Below are positions 1 through 6,600 of a stretch of DNA of 7,967 nucleotides, one piece after another; position 1 is the first letter of the stretch, and each line of letters opens with the position of its first letter. The notes below the pieces were generated by a model. That model was not told the origin of the DNA. It worked only from the letters and a program-made list of their open reading frames with translations, and made no database searches. Origin of the DNA: Methylibium sp964616015. Lineage in GTDB: Bacteria > Pseudomonadota > Gammaproteobacteria > Burkholderiales > Burkholderiaceae_C. The position numbers and the translations under genes were made by a program. The DNA lies in the NCBI GenBank assembly GCA_964616015.1, contig CAZTTC010000141.1, forward strand, positions 1 to 7,967, read 5' to 3'.

Positions 1-912
1 CCCGCGCCGCCCGGCCTGGCCGCTGCCACGCGGATGCCCAGGCCGGCGCCCGGGCCGATGTCCACGCCGATGGCCAGGCCCAGGCCGGCCGCTGCGCCCC
101 AGCCGGCCGCTGCGCCCCGGCCGATCGCTGCGGGCGCGTCCGCCGACGAGCGCCCGCGCTTGTCCAAGCGCATGAGCGAGCTGGGCCTCGCCTCGCGCCG
201 CGAGGCCGACGAGTGGATCGAGCAGGGCCTGGTGCGCGTGGACGGCATCGTCGTCGACCAGCTCGGCGCGCGCGTCGACCCGGGCCAGCACATCACCATC
301 GACCCGCGCGCCAGCGAGCAGCAGGCCACGCGCGTCACGGTGCTGCTGCACAAGCCGCTCGGCTATGTCAGCGGCCAAGCCGAGGACGGGCACGCGCCCG
401 CCTTCACGCTGGTGACGCCGGCCAACCGCTGGCCGGGCGACGGCAGCGGGCAGCGCTTCCATGCCAACCAGCTGCGCCACCTGGTGCCGGCCGGCCGGCT
501 GGACCTCGATTCGACCGGCCTGCTGGTGTTGACCCAGGACGGCCGCGTCGCCAAGCAGCTGATCGGCCAGGACAGCAAGGTCGAGAAGGAGTACGTCGTG
601 CGCGTCGCCTGGGTCGGGCATGCGGACGTGACGACGCTGCACACGGCCTTCCCGCCCGAGCAGCTGGCCCGCCTGCGCCACGGCCTGAGCCTCGACGGCG
701 AGCGGCTGAAGCCGGCCCAGGTGTCGTGGCAGAACGAGCAGCACCTGCGCATCGTGCTGCGCGAGGGTAAGAAGCGCCAGATCCGCCGCATGTGTGAGCT
801 GGTCGGCCTGCAGGTGCTGGCGCTCAAGCGCATCCGCATCGGCCGCATCGGCCTGGGCGAGCTGCCGCCCGGCCAGTGGCGCTACCTCGGGCCCTTCGAG
901 TCCTTCGTCTGA
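1..912 (+). CDS. RluF/RsuA-family rRNA pseudouridine synthase, probably 5'-partial
   Basis: This enzyme isomerises a specific uridine to pseudouridine in ribosomal RNA; the closest named family is RluF (23S rRNA). The frame is open to the left edge and the upstream codons are as Pro/Ala-rich as those after the ATG at 34, so the true start is probably outside the window; ATG 34 would give 292 aa. Numbering from that ATG: residues 1-40 are low-complexity Pro/Ala; about 42-90 is an S4 RNA-binding domain (RLSKRMSELGLASRREADEW); the synthase domain follows, beginning LLHKPLGYVSGQ. The catalytic motif is GRLDLDSTGLLVLTQDG with the catalytic Asp at 157 (codon 502-504). KEYVVRV and the RluF/RsuA-typical EGKKRQIRRMCELVG lie near the C-terminus. 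An insert of about 35 residues between the first synthase motif and GRLD is, from memory, usual in Burkholderiales homologues. The 3' end overlaps the opposing peptidase gene. Target uridine is inferred only from family resemblance. Confidence 0.9.
   Translation, partial: PAPPGLAAATRMPRPAPGPMSTPMARPRPAAAPQPAAAPRPIAAGASADERPRLSKRMSELGLASRREADEWIEQGLVRVDGIVVDQLGARVDPGQHITIDPRASEQQATRVTVLLHKPLGYVSGQAEDGHAPAFTLVTPANRWPGDGSGQRFHANQLRHLVPAGRLDLDSTGLLVLTQDGRVAKQLIGQDSKVEKEYVVRVAWVGHADVTTLHTAFPPEQLARLRHGLSLDGERLKPAQVSWQNEQHLRIVLREGKKRQIRRMCELVGLQVLALKRIRIGRIGLGELPPGQWRYLGPFESFV
85..120 (+). repeat. Two tandem 18-bp units encoding Pro-Ala-rich sequence
   Basis: The unit CCGGCCGCTGCGCCCC plus two bases occurs at 85-102 and again at 103-120; the copies differ only in the penultimate base (AG versus GG). 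It is in frame and encodes PAAAPQ then PAAAPR in the disordered N-terminal extension of the pseudouridine synthase, followed by a degenerate third copy (PIAAGA). An in-frame period of six codons suggests expansion by slippage without loss of frame. Confidence 0.75.
882..912. other. 31-bp convergent overlap of two 3' coding ends
   Basis: The plus-strand pseudouridine synthase ends with TGA at 910-912, while the minus-strand peptidase ends with TAG read from 884-882. The two coding regions therefore overlap tail to tail by 31 bp, and there is no intergenic space for a dedicated terminator hairpin. Any terminator for either gene must lie inside the other's coding sequence. Confidence 0.85.
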
Positions 913-1850
913 CGCGCGTTCAGGCGCGTCGCCAGGGCCTCGGCGGCGGCGCGCCAGGCCGGTTCGTCGGCGCTGCGCGCGAGCGCCCGCGAGGCCGCCT
1001 GCACCGCGGCCTCGCGCTGCGACAGCGTCAGCCGGGCCTCGGCGAGGTTGATCCAGGCCGGCGTGCTGTCGTGGCGCCGCGCGGCGGTTTCGAAGGCCTC
1101 GGCCGCGCCGGCCAGGTCGCCGCCCGCATGGCGGGCATTGCCCAGGCCCATCGCCAGGGTCAGGTTGTCGGGCCAGCGCGCCAGCGCCGCGGCGTAGGCG
1201 CGCTGCGCGGCGGCCGGCGTGGCCACGCGTTCGTAGGCGACGCTCGCGGCCGCAAGCTCGTTCTCGTCGGCCGTCACAGGCAGGCGGCCCGGCGGCACGG
1301 CGACGAAGGCCCAGTGCCCGCTGCGGGCCCAGGTGCGCTCGAAGGCGCTGAAGTCGAAGACCGCGCGCTCGGTCGCGCCGGAGCGCAGCAGCAGCTCGCG
1401 CGCCGGCAGGTCGTAGCCGACGACCACCGCGTAGTGCCAGCGCGGCACGAGGGGCAGGCCGAGGTTGAGCAGCACCAGCGGCGCCTGCCCGGCCGCCAGC
1501 TCGCGCAGCAGGGCCTCGAGCCGGGGCGGCAGTCGCACCGCGACCGCCCCTTGGCGGCGCGCCGCCGCCAGCATCTCGGTCTGCAGGCTGCCTTGACGCG
1601 CCGGCAGGTAGACCTGCGCGCTCAAGGCCTCGGGGCGCGTATCGATGCCGATCGCGCCCAGGGCCGTGGCCAGCGCGGCCGGGCCGCACTCGTAGTCGGT
1701 CTGCGGGAAGAAGGGCACGCCGGCGTGCTCGACACGGACCGGCAGGCCGGCCGGCGGCGCATCTCGCAGCGCCAGCGTCTGCGGCGGCAGCGCACAGGCC
1801 GGCAGCAGCCCGCCAGCCAAAACGGTCGCCAGGACCGTGCGCCGCCTCAT
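882..1850 (-). CDS. PA2778-family C39-like cysteine peptidase, lipoprotein with TPR tail
   Basis: This is a predicted envelope cysteine peptidase of the PA2778 family, 322 aa from the chosen start at 1850. An upstream in-frame start at 1892 would add a 14-residue Arg-rich stretch, but the 1850 start puts MRRRTVLATVLAGGLLPAC at the N-terminus. That is a basic n-region, hydrophobic core and lipobox (LPAC, Cys19), and a GAGGA sequence lies just upstream. The peptidase domain covers about 40-187: Gln50 and Cys55 in the PQTDYECGPAALATAL block match the C39 oxyanion-hole Gln and nucleophile, and His139 in RWHYAVVVGYD matches the catalytic His. The position where C39 enzymes usually have Asp reads LLLRSG. 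Residues about 199-300 look like two or three TPR units (PDNLTLAMGLGNA; PAWINLAEARL). It lies 73 bp downstream of the PA2779-family gene and is probably cotranscribed with it. The substrate is unknown; no double-glycine leader peptide or ABC exporter domain accompanies it. Confidence 0.88.
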   Translation of the reverse strand: MRRRTVLATVLAGGLLPACALPPQTLALRDAPPAGLPVRVEHAGVPFFPQTDYECGPAALATALGAIGIDTRPEALSAQVYLPARQGSLQTEMLAAARRQGAVAVRLPPRLEALLRELAAGQAPLVLLNLGLPLVPRWHYAVVVGYDLPARELLLRSGATERAVFDFSAFERTWARSGHWAFVAVPPGRLPVTADENELAAASVAYERVATPAAAQRAYAAALARWPDNLTLAMGLGNARHAGGDLAGAAEAFETAARRHDSTPAWINLAEARLTLSQREAAVQAASRALARSADEPAWRAAAEALATRLNARQTKDSKGPR

Positions 1851-1923
1851 GCGTCCTCGAGCCCGAACCCGCCGCTGACCCCGAGCCTGCACAGGCCCGC
1901 CGACCCTCGACCGCCGATCGGAC

Positions 1924-2337
1924 TCAGCGCACCGACCGCGTGAACGGGAAGATCTTCGTGAAGCCGAGGATGTCGGTCACCAGCAGCAGCACGAAGATGA
2001 ACACGGCGACGCCCAGCACGTCGGACGCACCGGCAGGGGCCGTGTCGAGCGTGTGCGCCACGTGCGCCACCTCGGCGTCGGTCAGCGCGGCGACGCGTGC
2101 ACGCGCCTGCTCGACGTCGAGGCCGCGTTCGGCCAGCGCCGCGGCCAGGTCGGCGCGGTCCAGCCAGGCCATCAGCTGGGCGCGCTGCGCCTGCGCCTGC
2201 TGGTCGGCCGAGGCCACGCCCTGCGCGGCGGCGATCTGCTCGGTGCCGATCAAGGTCGCCTGCGCCGTCTGCAGCGCACCGGCATACGTCAAGCTGGCGG
2301 CCACGAGGCCGGCCACCCAAGGCTTCGCTCGAATCAT
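1924..2337 (-). CDS. PA2779-family small membrane-anchored protein (DUF6627-like)
   Basis: This 137-aa protein of unknown function matches the PA2779 family, which commonly sits next to PA2778-family peptidases. The start at 2337 is chosen because an AGGAGA ribosome binding site lies 5 nt upstream and a signal peptide follows directly; a longer in-frame extension reaching 2496 would run through the promoter region and lacks protein-like character. Residues 1-27 form a signal peptide with a probable cut after ATAQA-type sequence (Ala27). Residues about 32-100 are charged, Ala/Gln-rich and helical, including GLDVEQARARVAALTDAEVA, which looks like a helix-turn-helix-style hairpin rather than a DNA-binding domain. 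Residues about 107-126 (DVLGVAVFIFVLLLVTDILG) form one membrane segment, followed by a short basic tail ending RSVR. The mature protein would be periplasmic with a C-terminal anchor. It is first in a probable operon with the C39-like peptidase, so it may be its partner or substrate; that is inference. Confidence 0.87.
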   Translation of the reverse strand: MIRAKPWVAGLVAASLTYAGALQTAQATLIGTEQIAAAQGVASADQQAQAQRAQLMAWLDRADLAAALAERGLDVEQARARVAALTDAEVAHVAHTLDTAPAGASDVLGVAVFIFVLLLVTDILGFTKIFPFTRSVR

Positions 2338-2449
2338 CGTTGTCTCCTGGTGGATCCCGGCCGACGGCGCCGGGCTCGGCCCATCGTACTGCGCGCATCG
2401 CCCGGTGGTGTTACCAGTCTTGACGCTCGGGGTACGCTCGACGCCCCGC
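2338..2449. promoter_or_regulatory. Divergent intergenic region with promoters for both sides
   Basis: These 112 bp separate the divergent starts of the PA2779-family gene (2337, minus) and miaA (2450, plus), so both promoters are expected here. On the minus strand TACGAT (2388-2383) is a possible -10 box, but no good -35 box sits at the right distance. On the plus strand TTACCA (2411-2416) and TACGCT (2433-2438) are spaced by 16 bp and would start transcription about 5-6 bases before the miaA ATG. Both matches are weak. No clear operator palindrome or riboswitch-like structure is visible. Confidence 0.5.
2343..2348 (-). promoter_or_regulatory. Ribosome binding site of the PA2779-family gene
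   Basis: On the minus strand the sequence reads AGGAGA, then CAACG, then the ATG at 2337-2335. This near-perfect Shine-Dalgarno with 5-nt spacing is the strongest in the window and decides the start of this gene. Confidence 0.8.
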
Positions 2450-3394
2450 ATGAAGCCGATCCTCCTCTGCCTCGCCGGCCCGACCGCCGCCGGCAAGACC
2501 GCTGCCGCCCTCGCGCTGGCAGGCGCCCTGCCCCTCGAGATCGTCAGCGTGGACTCGGCCCTGGTCTACCGCGGCATGGACATCGGCACGGCGAAGCCGA
2601 CCGCCGGCGAGCTCGCCGCCGTCCCGCATCACCTGATCGACGTGATCGAGCCGAGCCAGCAGTACTCGGCCGCGCGCTTCGTCGCCGACGCCCGCCGGCT
2701 GATCGACGAGATCCGCGCCCGCGGCCGACTGCCGCTGCTGGTCGGCGGCACGATGCTGTACTTCAAGGCGCTGTTCGACGGCATCGACGCGCTGCCGCCG
2801 GCCGACGCCGCGATCCGCGCCCGCCTCGACGCCGACGCGCGCGCGCGCGGCTGGCCGGCGCTGCATGCCGAGCTGGCGCGCGTCGATCCGGCGACCGCCA
2901 CGCGGCTGGCCCCGAACGATGCGCAGCGCATCCAGCGCGCACTCGAGGTCTGGCAGCTCACGGGCCGGCCGCTGTCCAGCCTGCACAGCGGCCGCTTCGA
3001 ATCGGGATCGACCGCGCCGGACGGCACGGCGCTCATCGCGCTGGAGCCGACGGCCCGCGAGTGGCTGCATGCCCGCATCGGCGAACGCTTCGGCGCGATG
3101 CTCGACGCCGGCCTGGTCGACGAAGTGAAGCGCTTGCGCGACCGCGGCGACCTGCACGCCGAGCTGCCGTCGATGCGCTGCGTCGGCTACCGCCAGGTGT
3201 GGGAGGCGCTCGACGCCGGCACCGCGTCCGACCGTGCGAGCTTGCTGGAGCGCGGTGCCGCGGCCACGCGCCAGCTCGCCAAGCGCCAGATCACCTGGCT
3301 GCGCGGCATGCCGTGGCGGCAGGTGGTCGCGTGCGACGCGCCGGACCCGGGTCGTGACGTGGTCGCGCTCGCGCTCAGGGCGCTCGAGTCATGA
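2450..3394 (+). CDS. miaA: tRNA dimethylallyltransferase MiaA
   Basis: MiaA transfers a dimethylallyl group from dimethylallyl diphosphate to N6 of adenosine 37 in tRNAs reading UNN codons, the first step towards ms2i6A; it is cytoplasmic. The protein is 314 aa, the usual length. Visible motifs: P-loop GPTAAGKT at 10-17, the VDSALVYRGMDIGTAKP block at 34-50 (Asp35 is the expected general base), PHHLID at 59-64, LVGGTMLYFKAL at 97-108 with Thr101, the NDAQRIQRALEVWQLTG block mid-protein, SMRCVGYRQVWE, and RQLAKRQITWLRGM near the C-terminus. ATG 2450 is chosen because the P-loop begins 10 residues in, as usual. The Shine-Dalgarno is poor. Its TGA overlaps the ATG of the ABC ATPase gene as ATGA, so it heads the operon. 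The neighbours mutL and hfq, often beside miaA in proteobacteria, are not within this window. Confidence 0.97.
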   Translation: MKPILLCLAGPTAAGKTAAALALAGALPLEIVSVDSALVYRGMDIGTAKPTAGELAAVPHHLIDVIEPSQQYSAARFVADARRLIDEIRARGRLPLLVGGTMLYFKALFDGIDALPPADAAIRARLDADARARGWPALHAELARVDPATATRLAPNDAQRIQRALEVWQLTGRPLSSLHSGRFESGSTAPDGTALIALEPTAREWLHARIGERFGAMLDAGLVDEVKRLRDRGDLHAELPSMRCVGYRQVWEALDAGTASDRASLLERGAAATRQLAKRQITWLRGMPWRQVVACDAPDPGRDVVALALRALES

Positions 3395-4047
3395 GCCTGT
3401 TGCAGGTCGAGGGCCTGACCAAGCGCTACGGCGACACGCCGGTGTTCGAGGGCGTCTCGCTGACGCTGCAGGCCGGCGAGTTCGTCGCACTGCTCGGCGA
3501 GTCGGGCGTCGGCAAGTCGACGCTGCTGAACGCGATCGCCGGGCTGGACACGGTCGATGCCGGGACGGTGCGGCTCGACAGCGCCGACGTCACGACGCTG
3601 AACGAGCGCGACCTGGCCCTGCTGCGCCGGCGGACGCTGGGCTTCGTCTTCCAGGCCTTCCACGTGCTGCCGCAGCTCACCGTGGCCGACAACGTCGGCC
3701 TGCCGCTGCTGCTGCTGGGCCGGCCGGATGCGGCGCGCGTGCAGGCGATGCTGGCGGCCGTGAGCCTGGACGGACTGGGCGCGCGGCTGCCGCAGCAGCT
3801 GTCGGGCGGCCAGTTGCAGCGCGTCGCGATCGCGCGGGCGCTGGTGCACCGGCCGCGGCTGATCCTCGCCGACGAGCCGACCGGCAACCTCGATCCGTCG
3901 ACGGCCGAACGCGTGCTCGACGCGCTGGCCGGCGAGGTGCGGCGCGAAGGCGCGGCCTGCCTGCTGGTCACGCACTCGGCCGCCGCCGCCGCGCGCGCCG
4001 ACCGCGTGCTGCGCCTCACGCCCGGCGGCCTGCGCGACCCGGACTGA
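3391..4047 (+). CDS. ABC transporter ATPase, LolD/YbbA/MacB type
   Basis: This 218-aa protein is the cytoplasmic ATPase of a type VII (MacB/LolCDE/FtsE-like) ABC system and should pair with the permease just downstream. All nucleotide-binding motifs are intact: Walker A GESGVGKST at 36-44, Q-loop FVFQAFHVLPQLTVADNV around Gln88, signature LSGGQLQRVAIARAL at 137-151, Walker B LILADEPTGNLD at 157-168 with catalytic Glu162, and H-loop His195 in LLVTHS. The FQxFxLLPxLTVxxNV and DEPTGNLD wording is typical of the LolD/YbbA/FtsE/MacB subfamily. The start overlaps the miaA stop by 4 bp (ATGA) with little Shine-Dalgarno, so translation is probably coupled to miaA. Closest named relatives by architecture are E. 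coli YbbA and Agrobacterium AttE; LolD itself is less likely because the partner is a single large permease instead of LolC and LolE. Confidence 0.93.
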   Translation: MSLLQVEGLTKRYGDTPVFEGVSLTLQAGEFVALLGESGVGKSTLLNAIAGLDTVDAGTVRLDSADVTTLNERDLALLRRRTLGFVFQAFHVLPQLTVADNVGLPLLLLGRPDAARVQAMLAAVSLDGLGARLPQQLSGGQLQRVAIARALVHRPRLILADEPTGNLDPSTAERVLDALAGEVRREGAACLLVTHSAAAAARADRVLRLTPGGLRDPD

Positions 4048-4050
4048 GCG

Positions 4051-6600
4051 ATGCCGCAGGACGTCGGCCTGATCGCGCTGCTGCGACACCTGTCGTGGCC
4101 GGAGTGGCGTCACCACGCACTGCGGCAGCTGATGGCGGTGCTGGCGGTGATGCTGGGCGTGGCGCTGGCGTTCTCGGTGCAGCTGATCAATGCGTCCGCG
4201 CTGTCGGAGTTCGGCAGCGCCGTGCGCAGCGTCAACGGCGAGCCGGACCTGGTGCTGCGCGGCGGGCCGGGTGGCTTCGACGAGGCGCTGTACGCGCGTG
4301 TCGCGGCCCACCCGCTCGTCGCGGTGGCCTCGCCGGTGGTCGAGATCGACACCTACGTGCTCGACGCCAGCGGCGGGCGCAAGGCCTTGCGCGTGCTGGG
4401 GCTCGACGCGCTGGTGGCGCCGGCGCTGTCCCCGGCGCTGCTGCCGCAGGCCGACGCGGGCGCCGGCCGGCTGGCGCTGCTCGACCCGGCGCTGCTCTTC
4501 CTCAATCCCGCCGCACGGCAGGCCCTCGGCGCACGGGCCGGCGACACGCTGCGGCTGCAGAGCGGGCTCGCATTGCAGGGCCTCACGGTCGGCGGCGGCA
4601 TCACCGCGCCGGGCGCGCCTTTGGCGGTGGTGGACATCGCGGGCGCGCAGGCCAGCTTCGGACGCCTCGGCCGCCTGAGCCGCATCGACCTGCGCCTGGC
4701 CGCCGGTGCCGACGCCGCCACGCTGCTGCGCGATCTGGCCCTGCCCGCCGACGTGCGTGCGGCCACGCCGGACGAGGCCACGCAGCGGCTCAGCAACGTC
4801 TCGCGCGCCTACCGCGTCAACCTCACGGTGCTGGCGCTGGTGGCCTTGTTCACCGGCGCCTTCCTGGTGTTCTCGATCCTGTCGCTGTCGGTCGCGAAGC
4901 GGCAGCCGCAGTTCGCGCTGCTCGGCGTGCTGGGGCTGGACGCGCGTGCGCGGCTGCGGCTGGTGCTGGCGGAGTCCGCGCTGCTCGGGCTGGCCGGCAG
5001 CAGCCTCGGCCTGCTGCTGGGCACCGGGCTGGCGGCGCTGGCGCTGCGCTGGCTGGGCGGCGATCTCGGCGGCGGCTACTTCCAGCGCGCCGATGGCGCG
5101 GCGCCCGTGCTGCAGTTCGACGCGTTGGCCGCGCTGATCTATGGCGCGCTCGGCGTCGTCGCGGCGATGGCCGGTGGCTGGTTGCCCGCGCGCGCTGCGC
5201 AGCGACTCGCGCCGGCGCAGGCCTTGAAGGGCCTGGGCAGCGCCGGCCCGCACGCCGAGCATCCCTGGCTGGGCCTGGCGCTGATCGCCGCGGCCGCGCT
5301 GCTGGCGCTGGCGCCGCCGATCGCCGGCCTGCCGATCGCGGCCTATGTCGCGGTGGCGCTGTTGCTGGTCGGCGGCATCGCCTGCGTGCCGGCCGGCGTC
5401 GGCCTGCTGCTGAAGTGGATGCCGACGCCGACCCGCGCGCCGGCGCTGCTGGCCGTGGAGCGCGCGAGACGCCAGCGCAGCAGCGCGACCGTCGCCGTGG
5501 CCGGCGTCGTGACGAGCCTCAGCCTCGCGGTCGCGCTGACGGTGATGGTCGCGAGCTTCCGCGAAGCGGTCTCGCGCTGGCTCGACGTGGTGCTGCCCGC
5601 CGACCTGTACGTGCGCACCGCGTCCAGCGGCGGATCGAGCGGCGACGCGGCCTGGCTGCCGCCGGACTTCGTCCTCGCGGCGAGCCGCCTGGACGGCGTG
5701 GTCCGCAGCGAGGGCCTGCGCGCGACGCCGCTGACGCTGGACCCGACACGACCGGCCCCGACCCTGATCGCCCGCCCGCTCGCGGATCCGGCGCGCAGCC
5801 TGCCGCTCACCGGCGAGCTGCTCGACGCGCCGCCCGGCGAGCGCGCCGCCTATGTCAGCGAGGCCATGGTCACGCTCTACGGCGCCAAGCCGGGCACGCG
5901 CCTGCAACTGCCGCTGAGCCATGCCGATGGCCGTGCCGTGTCGACCGCCTTCTTCGTGCGCGGCGTCTGGCGCGACTACGCCCGCCAGCAGGGCGCGGTG
6001 GTCGTCGCCGACACCGACTACCGCGCGCTGACCGGCGACACGCGCATCAACGACCTGGCGCTGCACCTGGCGCCGGGCGCCGACGTCGCGGCGCTGCAGC
6101 GGCAGCTGCGCGCGCTGGCGCCGGACCCGGCGCTGGTCGAGTTCGCGCAGGCCGGCGAGATCCGCGCGATCTCCTTGCGCATCTTCGACCGCAGCTTCGC
6201 CGTGACCTACTGGCTGCAGGCGGTGGCGGTCGCGATCGGCCTGTTCGGCATCGCGGCCAGCTTCTCGGCCCAGGTGCTGGCGCGGCGCAAGGAGTTCGGC
6301 CTGCTGGCCCACCTGGGCTTCACGCGCCGCCAGGTGCTGGCCATCGTCGCCGGGGAGGCCGCCGCCTGGACGATCGCCGGCGCGCTGCTCGGCCTGGCGC
6401 TGGGTGTGGCGGTCAGCGTGGTGCTGGTGCACGTCGTCAACCCGCAGAGCTTCCACTGGACCATGGAGCTGCTGCTGCCGGGGCTGCGCCTGGCGATGCT
6501 GTGCGCTGCGGTGGTGCTGGCCGGCACCGTGACCGCCGCCATCGCGGCACGGCGCGCCGCCTCGCGTGACGCGGTGCTGGCGGTGAAGGAAGACTGGTGA
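4051..6600 (+). CDS. FtsX-family ABC permease, about ten membrane segments (YbbP/AttFG-like)
   Basis: This 849-aa inner-membrane permease has a duplicated FtsX/MacB architecture. TM1 is at about 27-46, followed by a first periplasmic domain (about 48-255). The first FtsX domain has TMs at about 257-280, 307-335 and 359-383, then two central TMs at about 405-420 and 427-457. The second half repeats the plan: TM at about 480-500, a second periplasmic domain (about 505-715), and a C-terminal FtsX domain with TMs at about 718-740, 768-790 and 806-830. The coupling segments are recognisable in both halves: KRQPQFALLGVLGL and ARRKEFGLLAHLGFTRRQVL. Type VII systems do not usually move solutes across the membrane; they use ATP hydrolysis for conformational work on lipids, lipoproteins or partners at the periplasmic face. 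The gene starts 3 bp after the ATPase stop and overlaps the next gene as GTGA. Its substrate cannot be read from sequence; the AttH-like neighbour suggests a lipid-like molecule. Confidence 0.92.
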   Translation: MPQDVGLIALLRHLSWPEWRHHALRQLMAVLAVMLGVALAFSVQLINASALSEFGSAVRSVNGEPDLVLRGGPGGFDEALYARVAAHPLVAVASPVVEIDTYVLDASGGRKALRVLGLDALVAPALSPALLPQADAGAGRLALLDPALLFLNPAARQALGARAGDTLRLQSGLALQGLTVGGGITAPGAPLAVVDIAGAQASFGRLGRLSRIDLRLAAGADAATLLRDLALPADVRAATPDEATQRLSNVSRAYRVNLTVLALVALFTGAFLVFSILSLSVAKRQPQFALLGVLGLDARARLRLVLAESALLGLAGSSLGLLLGTGLAALALRWLGGDLGGGYFQRADGAAPVLQFDALAALIYGALGVVAAMAGGWLPARAAQRLAPAQALKGLGSAGPHAEHPWLGLALIAAAALLALAPPIAGLPIAAYVAVALLLVGGIACVPAGVGLLLKWMPTPTRAPALLAVERARRQRSSATVAVAGVVTSLSLAVALTVMVASFREAVSRWLDVVLPADLYVRTASSGGSSGDAAWLPPDFVLAASRLDGVVRSEGLRATPLTLDPTRPAPTLIARPLADPARSLPLTGELLDAPPGERAAYVSEAMVTLYGAKPGTRLQLPLSHADGRAVSTAFFVRGVWRDYARQQGAVVVADTDYRALTGDTRINDLALHLAPGADVAALQRQLRALAPDPALVEFAQAGEIRAISLRIFDRSFAVTYWLQAVAVAIGLFGIAASFSAQVLARRKEFGLLAHLGFTRRQVLAIVAGEAAAWTIAGALLGLALGVAVSVVLVHVVNPQSFHWTMELLLPGLRLAMLCAAVVLAGTVTAAIAARRAASRDAVLAVKEDW
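6586..6592 (+). promoter_or_regulatory. Ribosome binding site supporting the GTG start at 6597
   Basis: AAGGAAG lies 4 nt before the GTG at 6597-6599, inside the last codons of the permease gene. This favours the GTG over the in-frame ATG at 6615, which would remove the basic n-region of the signal peptide. Confidence 0.65.

Noticed and set aside
1851..1923. The 73-bp gap between the PA2779- and PA2778-family genes as a site for a promoter or terminator.
   Set aside because: No T-run hairpin and no -10/-35 pair could be seen, so it is treated as an intra-operon spacer.
876..1943. A plus-strand open frame of 355 codons over the peptidase gene.
   Set aside because: It is antisense to the PA2778-family gene, which has clear catalytic motifs and a lipobox, and its own translation is Arg/Gly/Gln-rich with no recognisable fold.
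2360..2380. A GC-rich inverted repeat (GCCGA ... TCGGC) in the divergent region as an operator or hairpin.
   Set aside because: Only five outer pairs form before mismatches, which is expected by chance at this base composition.
1940..2449. An upstream extension of miaA to 1940.
   Set aside because: The extra 170 residues are antisense to the PA2779-family gene and are Ser/Ala/Cys-rich; MiaA family members begin about ten residues before the P-loop, as with ATG 2450.
2338..2496. An N-terminal extension of the PA2779-family gene to a start at 2496.
   Set aside because: It would run through the miaA start and the divergent promoter region, lacks conserved protein character, and would bury the strong Shine-Dalgarno and signal peptide at 2337.
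3234..6569. A second long plus-strand frame of 1111 codons over the same genes.
   Set aside because: It is the +1/-1 shadow of the ATPase and permease genes, with Arg/Ala-rich low-complexity translation and no motif.
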